A DNA stretch of 64,000 nucleotides from positions 5,828,001 to 5,892,000 of the forward strand of contig NZ_MWQN01000001.1 in the NCBI RefSeq assembly GCF_002024165.1. Direction: 5' to 3'. Origin of the DNA: Embleya scabrispora. GTDB taxonomy: Bacteria; Actinomycetota; Actinomycetes; Streptomycetales; Streptomycetaceae. A program made the translations under genes and the position numbers. How positions within the stretch are numbered: the first letter of the stretch is position 1; each line of letters begins with the position of its first letter. Below the pieces are notes generated by a model. That model saw only the letters and a list, made by a program, of their open reading frames with translations, was not told where the DNA came from and made no database searches. Below, piece by piece: positions 8,514-17,578 of the stretch.

Positions 8514-9947
8514 TTATCCCGTTGCCGCCGTCAGGGCTCGGCACAGGGCCGTCACGGCTGCCGGGTACGCGTGGTCCGGGGGCGTGGCGTAGCCGACCAC
8601 CAGGCCGTCGCGGACGGGGGAGTCGGTGTCGGGGTGGCGGAAGACGGACAGGCCGTCCAGGGCCAGGCCTTCGCGTTCGGCGGCGGCGACCGTGGCCGGC
8701 TCGCTGCCCGGAGGCAGCCGCAACACCGCGTGCAGGCCGGCGGCGATCCCCGTCGCGCTCACGTGCGGCGCGTGTTCGGCCAGCGCCGCGACCAGGTGGT
8801 CCCGGCGGGCCCGATAGCGCTGCCGCATCCGGCGGATGTGCCGGTCGTAGTGGCCCCCCTCGATGAAGTCCGCGAGGGTGAGCTGATCGGTGACCCCGGC
8901 CCACGCCTCGCGCTGCCCCTTCACCGCGAGCACGTCCTCGACCAGATGCCCGGGCAACACCATCCAGCCGAGCCGGATCGCGGGGGACAGGCTCTTGCTC
9001 ACCGAACCGACGTAGATCACCCGATCCGGATCCATGCCCTGGACCGCGCCCACCGGCCGCCGGTCGTAGCGGAACTCCCCGTCGTAGTCGTCCTCCACCA
9101 CGATCCCGCCGCCCGCCCGCGCCCAGTCGAGCGCGGCGACCCGACGCTCGGGCGGCAGCGGCCCGCCGGTGGGGAACTGGTGGGCCGGCGTGAGCACCGC
9201 CACCCGTGCCCCCGTCAGCGCGGTCGACCCGGCCGTGTCGGCGCCGTGCTCGTCGATCGCCAGCGGCACCGTGCGCACCGACGCCGCCGCCAGGATGGAG
9301 CGATGGAAGGCCAGCCCGTACGCCTCCACCGCGGCCGGCCCCCGCAACACCCCGCCGAACAACAGCCGCAACGCATGCGCGAACCCGGAGCAGACCACGA
9401 TCCGGTCCGGATGTGTACGCACTCCCCGCACCCGCGCGAGGTAGTCCGCCAGTGCGGCCCGCAACTCCGGGCGCCCCCGCGGATCCCCGGGCCCGAACGC
9501 CTCGCTCGGCGCCGCGTTCAACGCCCGCCGCGCCGACGCCACCCACGCCGTGCGCGGGAAGGACGCCGCGTCGGGCTGCCCCTGGCGCAGGTTGTACGTC
9601 GGCCCCGCCGGATTTCCGGCGACCGGCCGCACCCTGGCCCGCCGGCGCGGCGCGGCCAACGGCTCGGCCCGCCGGGCCACCCGCGTCCCGGACCCCTGCC
9701 GCGCGGTCAACCAGCCCTCGGCGACCAGTTCCGCGTACGCGTCGGCGACGGTGTTGCGCGCGATGCCCAGATCCGCCGCGAGCGAACGATACGGCGGCAA
9801 CGGCGTGTCCGGCGCCAGGCGTCCGCTGCGGATCGCCTCGCGGATCGCCCGGATCAACCCGGCCCGCCGCCCGCCCGCCCCGGACACCTCCAGATGCAGG
9901 TCCCGCCCGATCCACCGGGCCGGATCGTCCGCGATCGGCGTGCTCAT
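8514..9947 (-). CDS. MocR/PdxR-type transcriptional regulator (GntR HTH fused to class I aminotransferase fold)
   Basis: 477-residue fusion regulator. Residues about 20-85 form a GntR winged helix (LPPYRSLAADLGIARNTVADAYAELVAEGWL). The rest is a fold-type I aminotransferase domain with the PLP Schiff-base lysine in YVGSVSKSLSPAIRLGW at about residue 317 and EDDYDGEFRYDRRPVGA, typical of MocR proteins. Such proteins sense PLP or an amine and often control PLP synthesis or transport, but no pdx gene is adjacent, so the target is unknown. Start at 9947 is the ATG preceded by GATGAGG. A 7-bp dyad lies 14 nt upstream. Confidence 0.92.
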   Translation of the reverse strand: MSTPIADDPARWIGRDLHLEVSGAGGRRAGLIRAIREAIRSGRLAPDTPLPPYRSLAADLGIARNTVADAYAELVAEGWLTARQGSGTRVARRAEPLAAPRRRARVRPVAGNPAGPTYNLRQGQPDAASFPRTAWVASARRALNAAPSEAFGPGDPRGRPELRAALADYLARVRGVRTHPDRIVVCSGFAHALRLLFGGVLRGPAAVEAYGLAFHRSILAAASVRTVPLAIDEHGADTAGSTALTGARVAVLTPAHQFPTGGPLPPERRVAALDWARAGGGIVVEDDYDGEFRYDRRPVGAVQGMDPDRVIYVGSVSKSLSPAIRLGWMVLPGHLVEDVLAVKGQREAWAGVTDQLTLADFIEGGHYDRHIRRMRQRYRARRDHLVAALAEHAPHVSATGIAAGLHAVLRLPPGSEPATVAAAEREGLALDGLSVFRHPDTDSPVRDGLVVGYATPPDHAYPAAVTALCRALTAATG

Positions 9948-9960
9948 GGCCTCATCGTAT

Positions 9961-9978
9961 GCGTCGTACGAACGACGC
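9961..9978. promoter_or_regulatory. Dyad upstream of the MocR gene, probable autoregulatory operator
   Basis: GCGTCGT ACGA ACGACGC is a perfect 7-bp inverted repeat lying 14 nt before the MocR start, in the 62-nt gap after the methyltransferase gene. MocR regulators commonly bind repeats in their own promoters; this is inference from position. Confidence 0.42.
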
Positions 9979-10009
9979 CTGCGCGACCCGGCCCCCGCGA
10001 CCCGCCCCG

Positions 10010-10849
10010 CTACGGCTTGCGGGCGACGGCGCCGAGGACCAGGCGCTGGGTCACCGTGAGGGCGGCCTCGTCGACGGGCTCCTCCGGGCGCCACAGGTCG
10101 ACGTACACCAGCCCCGGATCGGCCGGCTCCAGGCCGTCGAGGTAGGCGGCGATCTCCGCGCGCTCGCGGAACCGGCCGCTCTTGTGCGAGCCCTGCATGA
10201 CCCGCTCCATCTGCTCCGACTCCGGACCGCTGCGCAGGAAGTGGGTCAGGAACAGCCAACTCCCGGACGGCAGCGCGTCGAGGTAGGCGCGCAGCAGGCC
10301 GGCCGGGTCCTCGTCGTCGTTGATGTGGTGGATGACGCCCAGCAACATCAGCGCGACCGGCCGGTCGAAGTCGATCAGGCGCAACACCTCGGGGTTCTTC
10401 AGGATCGACCCGGGCTCGCGCAGGTCGGCCGTGATCACGGTGGTCCGCTCGTTCTCGGCCAGCAGCGCACGCCCGTGCGCGAGCACGATGGGGTCGTTGT
10501 CGACGTAGACCACGGTGCTGTCCGCCGCCACCGCCTGGGCGACCTGATGGGTGTTCTGCGCGGTCGGCAGCCCGGACCCGATGTCGAGGAACTGCCGGAC
10601 ACCCTGCTCGACCAGGAAGCGCACGCCCCGGTGCAGGATGCGCCGATGCGCGCCGGCGTCGCGCGCGAGGTCGGGCGCCACCGCGATCAGCTTTCGGGCC
10701 ACCTCGCGGTCGGCGGCGTAGTTGTCCTTGCCGCCGATCAGGAAGTCGTAGACGCGGGCGACGCTGGGCACGGTGACGTCGATGCCGGCCGGCGCGGGCG
10801 CGCCCTCCGGGTCGGTCGACCACAGTCGGGATTCCGCGTTCTCGGTCAT
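10010..10849 (-). CDS. SAM-dependent methyltransferase of the SAV2177 family (DUF574)
   Basis: 279-residue protein of the actinobacterial SAV2177/DUF574 methyltransferase family, very numerous in Streptomyces and of mostly unknown substrate. Seen: the family-typical N-terminus VPSVARVYDFLIGGKDNYAADREVA, the SAM-binding loop QFLDIGSGLPTAQNTHQVAQ at about residues 85-105, and LGVIHHINDDEDP. Some members methylate natural-product intermediates or sit near conservons, but here the neighbours (MocR gene, hrdB) give no pathway. Confidence 0.9.
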   Translation of the reverse strand: MTENAESRLWSTDPEGAPAPAGIDVTVPSVARVYDFLIGGKDNYAADREVARKLIAVAPDLARDAGAHRRILHRGVRFLVEQGVRQFLDIGSGLPTAQNTHQVAQAVAADSTVVYVDNDPIVLAHGRALLAENERTTVITADLREPGSILKNPEVLRLIDFDRPVALMLLGVIHHINDDEDPAGLLRAYLDALPSGSWLFLTHFLRSGPESEQMERVMQGSHKSGRFRERAEIAAYLDGLEPADPGLVYVDLWRPEEPVDEAALTVTQRLVLGAVARKP

Positions 10850-11045
10850 GATCTCAACACCTCGTGGTCGCCGGAGGGGCCGAACGGCTCACCGCCGATG
10901 GTAGGCGGCGACCGGTGCGCTCCTGCGGTCGACTCCCTTGTCGCACGTGGCAGTTCGCGATCAGCGGAGGGGACGAGTCGGCCGATGTCCGCACTTTGTG
11001 GGCTCGGCCCGGCGTCGAGGGGGTGTGCCGGCGCGGGGGATTGCG

Positions 11046-11092
11046 CCGGGTACGGACGGAGGGCGCCGCCGTGGCGGTCCGTCCGTACCCGG
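11046..11092 (-). terminator. Terminator of hrdB
   Basis: A 15-bp stem (11046-11060 with 11078-11092) whose loop contains a further CCGCC-gt-GGCGG stem (11066-11077). It lies 11 nt beyond the hrdB stop codon. Confidence 0.7.
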
Positions 11093-11102
11093 GGTCCTGC
11101 CT

Positions 11103-12632
11103 CTAGTCCAGGTAGTCGCGCAGCACCTGGGAGCGGGACGGGTGGCGCAGCTTGGACATCGTCTTCGACTCGATCTGCCGGATGCGCTCGCGCGTCACGC
11201 CGTAGACCTTGCCGATCTCGTCGAGCGTCTTGGGCTGACCGTCGGTGAGCCCGAAGCGCATCGAGATCACCCCGGCCTCGCGCTCGGCGAGGGTGTCCAG
11301 GACCGAGTGCAGTTGCTCCTGGAGCAGGGTGAAGCTGACCGCGTCGGCCGGCCGGATCGCCTCGGTGTCCTCGATCAGGTCGCCGAATTCGCTGTCGCCC
11401 TCCTCGCCGAGGGGGGTGTGCAGCGAGATCGGCTCGCGACCGTACTTCTGGACCTCGACGACCTTCTCGGGGGTCATGTCGAGTTCCTTGGCCAGTTCCT
11501 CCGGGGTGGGCTCGCGGCCCAGGTCCTGGAGCATCTGGCGCTGCACGCGGGCGAGCTTGTTGATCACCTCGACCATGTGGACCGGGATGCGGATGGTCCG
11601 CGCCTGGTCGGCCATGGCCCGGGTGATCGCCTGCCGGATCCACCACGTGGCGTAGGTGGAGAACTTGAAGCCCTTCGTGTAGTCGAACTTCTCGACCGCG
11701 CGAATGAGACCGACGTTGCCCTCCTGGATCAGGTCCAGGAAGAGCATGCCGCGGCCGGTGTAGCGCTTGGCCAGCGAGACCACCAGGCGGAGGTTGGCCT
11801 CCAAAAGGTGGTTCTTGGCCCGCTTGCCGTCCTCGGCGACGAGTTCGAGCTCGTGCCGGAACTGCGGGGTCAGGCCGGGCTCGGTGTCCAGCTTCTCCAG
11901 CGCGAACAGGCCGGCCTCGATGCGCTTGGCGATCGACACCTCCTGCTCGGCGTTGAGCAGCGAGACCTTGCCGATCAGCCGCAGGTAGTCCTTGACCGGG
12001 TCCGCGGTGGCACCCGGCGTGGTGACCTGCTGCTGCGGGGCGTCGTCCTCGTCGGTGGTGAGAACGAAACCGCTGGGCCCGACCTCGGGGGCCACGGCGT
12101 CGCCGGGCTCGTCGAACAGGTCCTCTTCGACCAACGCCTCGTCGCCGTCCTTGGGGACACTCGGCTCGACGGGGGTCGTCTCGGTGGTGGTGGTGGCGGC
12201 GGACGTCGTCTTCTTGGCCGCGGTCTTCTTCTTGGCTGCGGCCTTCTTCGGCTTCGGAGCAGATTCCACGACGGACTCTCCCGATTCCGTTGCCGCGGGC
12301 GTGACTTGCGCGGGCAAGGTCTCTGTGTTCTTGACACGGGTTGAGCGCGTGGATAGCGTCTTCTTGACAGATCGCCGAGATGTGGCTACGTCTCTCCGCT
12401 GGGTCTCTTTGACCGGGTTGACGGTCAACGTCACACCCGCCTCGTCAAGAACCTCGTTGAGGCTACGGAGGATGCTCTTCCACTGCGTCGCAGGGATGGC
12501 ATCCGTTTCGAAGGCTCGGCGTATGTCCTCGCCGGTAATCGATCCTTCGGCACGGCCGCGCTCGATGAGCGCCACCAGAGATTCCGATTCGGCGATTCTG
12601 TTGGGAAGCGTGCTGGACGAGCTCGGGGTCAC
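11103..12632 (-). CDS. hrdB: Principal RNA polymerase sigma factor HrdB (RpoD family)
   Basis: 509-residue group 1 sigma factor, the housekeeping sigma of Streptomyces-type bacteria. The N-terminal 210 residues include a Lys/Ala-rich tract ([16 protein letters not shown]) and an acidic stretch. Region 1.2 starts at [21 protein letters not shown], region 2 contains the invariant core [23 protein letters not shown] and [10 protein letters not shown], region 3 follows, and region 4 carries the -35-binding helix [20 protein letters not shown]. Length and tail match HrdB rather than the shorter HrdA/C/D. A GTG start at 12632 is used, with GAGAGG 5 nt upstream. Single-gene unit with its own terminator. 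Confidence 0.96.
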   Translation of the reverse strand: MTPSSSSTLPNRIAESESLVALIERGRAEGSITGEDIRRAFETDAIPATQWKSILRSLNEVLDEAGVTLTVNPVKETQRRDVATSRRSVKKTLSTRSTRVKNTETLPAQVTPAATESGESVVESAPKPKKAAAKKKTAAKKTTSAATTTTETTPVEPSVPKDGDEALVEEDLFDEPGDAVAPEVGPSGFVLTTDEDDAPQQQVTTPGATADPVKDYLRLIGKVSLLNAEQEVSIAKRIEAGLFALEKLDTEPGLTPQFRHELELVAEDGKRAKNHLLEANLRLVVSLAKRYTGRGMLFLDLIQEGNVGLIRAVEKFDYTKGFKFSTYATWWIRQAITRAMADQARTIRIPVHMVEVINKLARVQRQMLQDLGREPTPEELAKELDMTPEKVVEVQKYGREPISLHTPLGEEGDSEFGDLIEDTEAIRPADAVSFTLLQEQLHSVLDTLAEREAGVISMRFGLTDGQPKTLDEIGKVYGVTRERIRQIESKTMSKLRHPSRSQVLRDYLD

Positions 12633-13572
12633 AAATAACCTCTCGGTTCACGCGGGCATGCTGCGGCGCCGCAACTACACCGAATCGATGACGGATCCGC
12701 GGGACCGGACCCGTCGGCGCTGCCGGCGCCACTCAAGGCATCGCTCCGATCGGTACAAGTGTTACGCCTCCACGAGGGTGACCTGGGTCACGTCGGTCCG
12801 CAGCGGCTTCGAGCGGTTGGTCCCCCAGTGTGCGGGACGGTCCGGTGATCCGCGCGATCGTGCCGATCGGCCCGGGTTTTCCGGGCCGGGCGCGGTCGCG
12901 CGCGACCTTCGGGCCGGGGATCGACGGCGGCCGGGTGCCGGTGGGACGAGATGGATGTTCGGGAGGCTTGGGGTCGAAGGGACAGGACAGGGACCGGTCG
13001 TCGGCGTCGGGGTCGCTCGGACGATCCCGAACCTGTCTTGAGAATGCCCGCCCTCGGGCGCGTTACGCCCGCGAAGTCGGGGGCCATCGCCGGGCGTCGG
13101 GCTCCGGCGGGCGTCGGGGCGGGGGTCGGGACGGGGGTCGGGAGCGACGGAAAGCGGCGGGCGGCTTTTCGGGCGCGACGGTGCGGCGGTATTGCGGGCG
13201 TGGTGCGGGCCGGCGGGAATCGTGGGTCGCCGGGGTCGATATTCATCGGCTGTTCGAGCGGTTGCGGTTGTGTGCGATGTTCTCGACGGCGGGACGGATA
13301 TCCGGTGAGCCGCGGTGATGGAAGAGTGAATTCGGGCGAGGAGTTTCCCCGGCCGATACCGAGCGTCGTGCATTCGGATGCGATGTGTGAGCGCGGGAAA
13401 ATCGCGGGTGGCGTCGGAAATGTGGTCGGGTGATTGCGGGCCGGATTCTTTTGCCTTCTTCGGCGGCTCGGGCGGGACATCCGGCGGGGGCCGTCGGGGA
13501 ATTCGATCACGGGCACGCGGGTGGGCCCGTCCGCGGGATGTCGGACGGGCCCGGTTGGCGGGTGGTCGCGGG
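12633..13572. other. 940-nt stretch without a supported gene upstream of hrdB
   Basis: This gap should hold the hrdB promoter and leader, read leftward. The part nearest hrdB contains imperfect GC-rich palindromes. The stretch at about 13190-13450 is relatively AT-richer and irregular. Several long frames cross it, but they are Pro/Arg-rich, lack ribosome sites and match no family, so no gene is called. No confident -10/-35 pair was identified. Confidence 0.4.
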
Positions 13573-14439
13573 TCAGGGCGTCCAGGCGCCGGTGGGGGCG
13601 GCCGAGCGCACGAACTCGGTGAAGTCGCGGGCCGGGCGGCCGAGCGCGCGCGGGACGCCGTCGGAGATCGCGGCCTCCAGGCCGCGGTGGATGCTGCCCA
13701 GGGCGGAGGTCCACATGGCCACCTCGACCTCGGGCACACCCTGGGCGATCAGGGCGGCGGCGTACTCGTCCGGGTCGGCGGCCACGTAGTCGGCCCGCCG
13801 GCCGCCGGCGGCGGCGATCTCGGCCAACGCGGCGTCGAAGGTCAGCGCCCGGGGGCCGGACAGTTCGTAGGTCTCGCCGTCGTGGCCGGGGTCGAGCAGG
13901 GCGGCGGCGGCCACGGCGCCGATGTCCTCGGTGTCGACGAAGGACACCGCCGCGGCGCCGGTCGGCAGGACCAGTTCGCCGGCGCGGATGCCGTCGCGGA
14001 ACAGGCCCTCGCTGAAGTTCTGCGCGAACCACCCCGGGCGCAGGATGGTCCACGCCGGGCCGGCGCCGCGCACGGCCGCCTCGAGGTCGAGTCGGGCCCG
14101 GGTGGCCGGATCGTCCGCGGCGAAGTAGCCGGGGGTGTCGACGCCCCGCGCGGAGAGCAGGACGATGCGCTCGACGCCGGCGGCGACCGCTCGGCGGACG
14201 AAGGCGGGACCGGCCTCGGCGCCGTCCAGCGGGACCAGGTAGACGGCTCGGACGCCGTCCAGGACCCGGTCCCAGGTGCTCTCGTCGGACCATTCGAAGG
14301 GGATCTCGGTGGATCGGGAGGCGATCCGGATGTCCGCGTCCCGGGCGCGGAGGGCGGCGGCCACGCGGCTGCCGGTCTTGCCGGTGCCGCCCAGGACGAG
14401 GATCGGGTGCCGCGATGCGGGTCGGGTCGTGGTTGTCAT
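13573..14439 (-). CDS. NmrA-like NAD(P)-binding oxidoreductase
   Basis: 288-residue atypical SDR/NmrA-family protein. The N-terminal dinucleotide motif is LVLGGTGKTGSRV at residues 15-26, with ARGVDTPG, WTILRPGWFAQNFSEGL and VDTEDIGAVAAAALLDP downstream, as in the NAD(P)H:quinone-oxidoreductase-like QorB/NmrA group. Function could be quinone reduction or redox sensing. The ATG at 14439 opens the conserved fold; a much longer in-frame extension upstream is out of character. An AraC regulator lies 131 nt upstream on the same strand and is its likely controller. Confidence 0.86.
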   Translation of the reverse strand: MTTTTRPASRHPILVLGGTGKTGSRVAAALRARDADIRIASRSTEIPFEWSDESTWDRVLDGVRAVYLVPLDGAEAGPAFVRRAVAAGVERIVLLSARGVDTPGYFAADDPATRARLDLEAAVRGAGPAWTILRPGWFAQNFSEGLFRDGIRAGELVLPTGAAAVSFVDTEDIGAVAAAALLDPGHDGETYELSGPRALTFDAALAEIAAAGGRRADYVAADPDEYAAALIAQGVPEVEVAMWTSALGSIHRGLEAAISDGVPRALGRPARDFTEFVRSAAPTGAWTP

Positions 14440-14570
14440 GCGTCCAGCCTGCTCGGCGCGCCGCCGGGCGACCATGGGCGAGAAGCCGGGGGGCATGTGT
14501 GTGCGTCCGGGACCTCGGCCGCGCGGTTTGTCGGCGGGGGATGTGGTGCCGCGCGGCGGGTGGTGTGGTG

Positions 14571-15434
14571 CTACGCGGCGCGGTGGTGGGCGGTGCGGTG
14601 GGCCGAGGGGCTCAGGCCGCGGACACGTTTGAAGGCGGTGCTGAACGCGAACGCGTCCGCGTAGCCGACGCGGCGGGCCACTGCGGCGACCGTGGCGTCG
14701 GGTTCGGTGAGCAGTTCGGCGGCCAGGGCCATCCGCCACTCGGTCAGGTACGTGAGCGGCGGTTGGCCGACCCGGGCGGTGAATCGTTCGGCGAGCGCGG
14801 TGCGGGACACGCCGGCCTCGGCGGCCAGGGCGGCGATGGTCCAGGGACGGGCCGGGGCGTCGTGTACGGCGCGCAGGGCGGCGCCCACGATCGGATCGGC
14901 CAGGGCCAGGTACCACTCCGGGGCATGGGCCTCGGGGAGGTCGAACCAGGCCCGCAGCGTGCAGGCGAGCAACCAGTCGAGCAGGCGGTCCAGCACGACC
15001 TGTTGACCCGGCCGGTCGGCGGCGACCTCGGCGGACAGGAAGTCCAGGAGTCGGTGGTCGCCGTCGGGATCCGGCACCACCAGCAGGTCGGGCAGCGCGG
15101 TGGGCAGCCGGCGGCCGATGTCGGTGTGCGCGCGGTAGGCGCCGGAGATCAGCTCGGTCGGCGCGTCGGTCGAGGGGTCCACGGACGGGTCGGCGGACGG
15201 GTCGGCGACGAAGGTCAACGGGGCCGGGCCGCGGATTACCGCCGTGTCGCCCGGGAGCAGCGCGTGCGACGGGCCGCTCTCGGGCACGATGCGGCCGCCG
15301 CCGCGCACGAGGGTGCAGATGGTCAGCGGCGTGCGGGAATCGAGGCGGACGGACCCCGCCGGGGACAGGATCCGCCGGTCGAACAGGGCCTCGTCGGCCC
15401 TGATCCCGCGCAGCAGGTCGGCCAGTCCATCCAT
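14571..15434 (-). CDS. AraC-family transcriptional regulator (cupin_6 type)
   Basis: 287-residue regulator. The N-terminal about 170 residues form the AraC cupin-like sensor (RTPLTICTLVRGGGRIVPESG...LLPGDTAVIRGPAPLTFVAD), with an Asp/Pro/Ser insertion (DPSADPSVDPSTDAP). The C-terminal domain carries two helix-turn-helix units, ending TVAAVARRVGYADAFAFSTAFKRVRGLSPSAHR. Such cupin_6 regulators commonly control a neighbouring oxidoreductase, here the NmrA-like gene 131 nt downstream. No Shine-Dalgarno precedes the ATG; a TAGGCT box 6 nt upstream (15441-15446) suggests a leaderless transcript. Confidence 0.9.
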   Translation of the reverse strand: MDGLADLLRGIRADEALFDRRILSPAGSVRLDSRTPLTICTLVRGGGRIVPESGPSHALLPGDTAVIRGPAPLTFVADPSADPSVDPSTDAPTELISGAYRAHTDIGRRLPTALPDLLVVPDPDGDHRLLDFLSAEVAADRPGQQVVLDRLLDWLLACTLRAWFDLPEAHAPEWYLALADPIVGAALRAVHDAPARPWTIAALAAEAGVSRTALAERFTARVGQPPLTYLTEWRMALAAELLTEPDATVAAVARRVGYADAFAFSTAFKRVRGLSPSAHRTAHHRAA

Positions 15435-15568
15435 GGGGGGAGCCTAGCCGGCCCGGCGGGTGGCAAGCGGGGGCGGGCGGTGGACACGGTGGGGATCGGC
15501 ATCGACATTTGCCGTGAATCGGGATGAATCCGGCTTGGGCGGGGTGCGCGACGTTGCTCATTCGTGCG

Positions 15569-15596
15569 TGAAACTGCTATCAAATGAATAGTTTCA
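15569..15596. promoter_or_regulatory. Inverted repeat TGAAACT-N14-AGTTTCA before the sugar-phosphate operon
   Basis: Perfect 7-nt arms at 15569-15575 and 15590-15596 in an unusually AT-rich patch. A weak -35 (TTGCTC, 15554-15559) is followed 17 nt later by CTATCA inside the repeat, so it looks like an operator over a promoter. It does not match the DasR consensus. A DeoR, GntR, ROK or LacI regulator is plausible; none is encoded next door. Confidence 0.45.
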
Positions 15597-15610
15597 AGCA
15601 TGTGAGTGCA

Positions 15611-15627
15611 GCAGTGCGCAGCACTGC
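15611..15627. promoter_or_regulatory. Second dyad GCAGTGC-GCA-GCACTGC in the same leader
   Basis: Perfect 7-bp inverted repeat with a 3-nt centre, 28 nt before the SIS-gene start codon. It could be a second operator or a leader hairpin controlling access to the GGGAG ribosome site. Confidence 0.4.
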
Positions 15628-15654
15628 GCATCGTCCGAGCACCCCGGGAGCGCC

Positions 15655-16545
15655 ATGACGGCCGTCAGTCACACCTCCGCCGAGATCGCCACCCAGCCCG
15701 CGTTGTGGGCCCGCGCCGCCGCGCTCGCGGGGGAGTGCGCGGGGTTGCCGAAGGGCGGCGAGCGGGTCGCGGTCGTCGGTTGCGGGACGTCGTGGTTCAT
15801 CGCGCAGGCGTACGCGGTGTTGCGCGAGCGGGCCGGGCTCGGGATCACCGACGCCTTCGCGGCCTCGGAGTTCCCCGGCGTACGGGACTACGACCGGGTG
15901 GTGGCGCTGAGCCGCTCCGGCACCACGACCGAGGTGTTGCGGCTGCTCGCGGAGGTGCGCGGCAAGGTCGCCACGACCGCGATCACCGGCGCGCCCGGCA
16001 CGCCGATCACGACCGCGGCGGACGAGATCGTGATGCTCGACTTCGCCGACGAGCGCTCGGTCGTGCAGACCCGGTTCGCCACCACGGCGCTCGCGTTGTT
16101 CCGTGCGCATCTGGGCGAGGACCTGACCGCGGCGGTGCGGGACGCGGAGACCGCCGTCGCCTGGGAGCCGGAGGCGGCGTTCGTGGCCGCCGAGCAGTTC
16201 ACCTTCCTCGGCTCGTCGTGGTCGGCGGGGTTGGCGGCCGAGGCCGCGCTGAAGATGCGCGAGGCGGCGGGGGCGTGGACCGAGAGCTACCCGGTGATGG
16301 AGTACCGGCACGGGCCGATCAGCATCGCCGCGCCCCACCGGGTCACCTGGGTCTTCGGTCCGGTGCCGGAGGGGCTGGCCGAGCAGGTCGCGGTGACCGG
16401 CGGCACCTTCGTGGCCGGCGCGCTCGACCCGATGGCCGAGTTGATCCGGGTACAAAAGCTCGCGGTCGCGATCGCGGAGAGCCGCGGGCTGAACCCGGAC
16501 GAGCCGAGGCACCTCACCCGGTCCGTGGTGCTGGACGCGTCGTGA
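15655..16545 (+). CDS. SIS-domain sugar-phosphate isomerase/deaminase (AgaS-like)
   Basis: 296-residue protein with two SIS (sugar isomerase) domains: VAVVGCGTSWFIAQAYAVLRE near residue 38 and LSRSGTTTEVLRLL near residue 83, then the second domain FTFLGSSWSAGLAAEAALKMREAAG. It resembles AgaS or the isomerase half of GlmS, lacking the glutaminase domain. It would deaminate or isomerise an amino-sugar 6-phosphate. GGGAG precedes the ATG. It opens an operon with a PfkB kinase and a class II aldolase, matching the logic of a galactosamine or tagatose-6-phosphate route. Exact sugar not determined. Confidence 0.87.
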   Translation: MTAVSHTSAEIATQPALWARAAALAGECAGLPKGGERVAVVGCGTSWFIAQAYAVLRERAGLGITDAFAASEFPGVRDYDRVVALSRSGTTTEVLRLLAEVRGKVATTAITGAPGTPITTAADEIVMLDFADERSVVQTRFATTALALFRAHLGEDLTAAVRDAETAVAWEPEAAFVAAEQFTFLGSSWSAGLAAEAALKMREAAGAWTESYPVMEYRHGPISIAAPHRVTWVFGPVPEGLAEQVAVTGGTFVAGALDPMAELIRVQKLAVAIAESRGLNPDEPRHLTRSVVLDAS

Positions 16546-16570
16546 CGGACAGCGGGCGCCGGTCGGCGGG

Positions 16571-17515
16571 GTGGGCGTCGTGATCGTCACGGTGACGCCG
16601 AATCCGGCCTGGGATGTCACCTACCACCTGGAACGACTGGCTCGGCACGGGGCGAACCGGCCGGCGTCGGTCGGCGGGCGGGCCGGCGGCAAGGGGATCA
16701 ATGTCACGCGGGTACTGCGCTTGCTCGGGGTCGCGGTCGCGGCGGTGGCGCCGCTGGGCGGGCCGACGGGCGAGCGGATACGGGCCGATCTGGCCGCGGC
16801 GGACATCGCGTTGACCTCGGTGCCGGTGGTGGGCGAGACGCGGTGCACCACGACGATCGTGGAGACCGCCTCGGGCGGCGCGACGTCGTTGAACGAACTC
16901 GGCCCCTCGCGGACCGCCGAGGAGTGGGCGCGGGTGGTCGCCGCCACGGCCGAACTGCTGCCCGCCGCGTCGGTGTTGGTGCTCTCCGGGAGTCTGCCGC
17001 CGGGGGTGCCGGAGGGCGGCTACGCGGAACTGGTCGCCCGGGCGCGGGCGGCGGGCGTGCCGGTGTTGCTGGACGCCTCGGGGCCGGCGCTGCTCGCGGG
17101 GGTCGCGGCCGGGCCGGATGTGGTCAAGCCGAACGCGGACGAGCTGCTCGCGGCGACCGGGGAGAGCGATCCGCTGCGCGCGGTAGCCCGGTTGGCGGCG
17201 CGCACGGGGGCCGGCGGCGCGGTCGTCGCGTCGTTCGGTCCGGGCGGGATGTTGGCCGCCTCCGACGCCGGGTGGTGGCGGGCGGTGCCGCCGGAGTCGG
17301 TGCACGGCAACGCCACCGGCGCCGGGGACGCGGCGGTCGCGGCGCTGGCCCGGGGGCTGGCCGAGGGCCTGCCGTGGCCGGAGCGGTTGCGCGACGCGGT
17401 GGCCCTGTCGGCGGCGGCGGTGGCCGCGCCGCTGGCCGGGGACGTGGACGGCGACCTGTACCGGGCCTGGCGGCCCCGGGTGCGGGTGGAAGCGGTGGCG
17501 CCGCCGCCGCCGTAG
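16571..17515 (+). CDS. PfkB-family kinase, 1-phosphofructokinase/tagatose-6-phosphate kinase type
   Basis: 314-residue ribokinase-fold kinase of the FruK/LacC branch. Seen: N-terminal VTVTPNPAWDVTYHL, the GGRAGGKGINVTRVLR sugar-binding segment at residues 36-50, and the C-terminal catalytic motif NATGAGDAAVAALARGL with the base Asp at about residue 253. It would phosphorylate tagatose-6-phosphate or fructose-1-phosphate to the bisphosphate used by the aldolase encoded next. The start is GTG at 16571 or the in-frame GTG at 16580, which has a better-spaced GGCGGGG. It begins 25 nt after the SIS gene. Confidence 0.88.
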   Translation: MGVVIVTVTPNPAWDVTYHLERLARHGANRPASVGGRAGGKGINVTRVLRLLGVAVAAVAPLGGPTGERIRADLAAADIALTSVPVVGETRCTTTIVETASGGATSLNELGPSRTAEEWARVVAATAELLPAASVLVLSGSLPPGVPEGGYAELVARARAAGVPVLLDASGPALLAGVAAGPDVVKPNADELLAATGESDPLRAVARLAARTGAGGAVVASFGPGGMLAASDAGWWRAVPPESVHGNATGAGDAAVAALARGLAEGLPWPERLRDAVALSAAAVAAPLAGDVDGDLYRAWRPRVRVEAVAPPPP

Positions 17516-17578
17516 GGCGCGGGCGGCGCGGTGGTGATGGTGTTGGTGCCGGGCGGGATCGTTCCAAGGAGTTGTGCG

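Noticed and set aside
12788-14293. A 501-codon minus-strand frame crossing the gap upstream of hrdB, including a segment starting MNIDPGDPRF
   Set aside because: No ribosome site, Pro/Arg-rich throughout, no family resemblance, and its upstream half is antisense-phase to the NmrA-like gene.
15554-15596. DasR (dre) site for the sugar operon
   Set aside because: The dyad TGAAACT-N14-AGTTTCA does not fit the ACTGGTCTAGACCAGT-like consensus in sequence or spacing.
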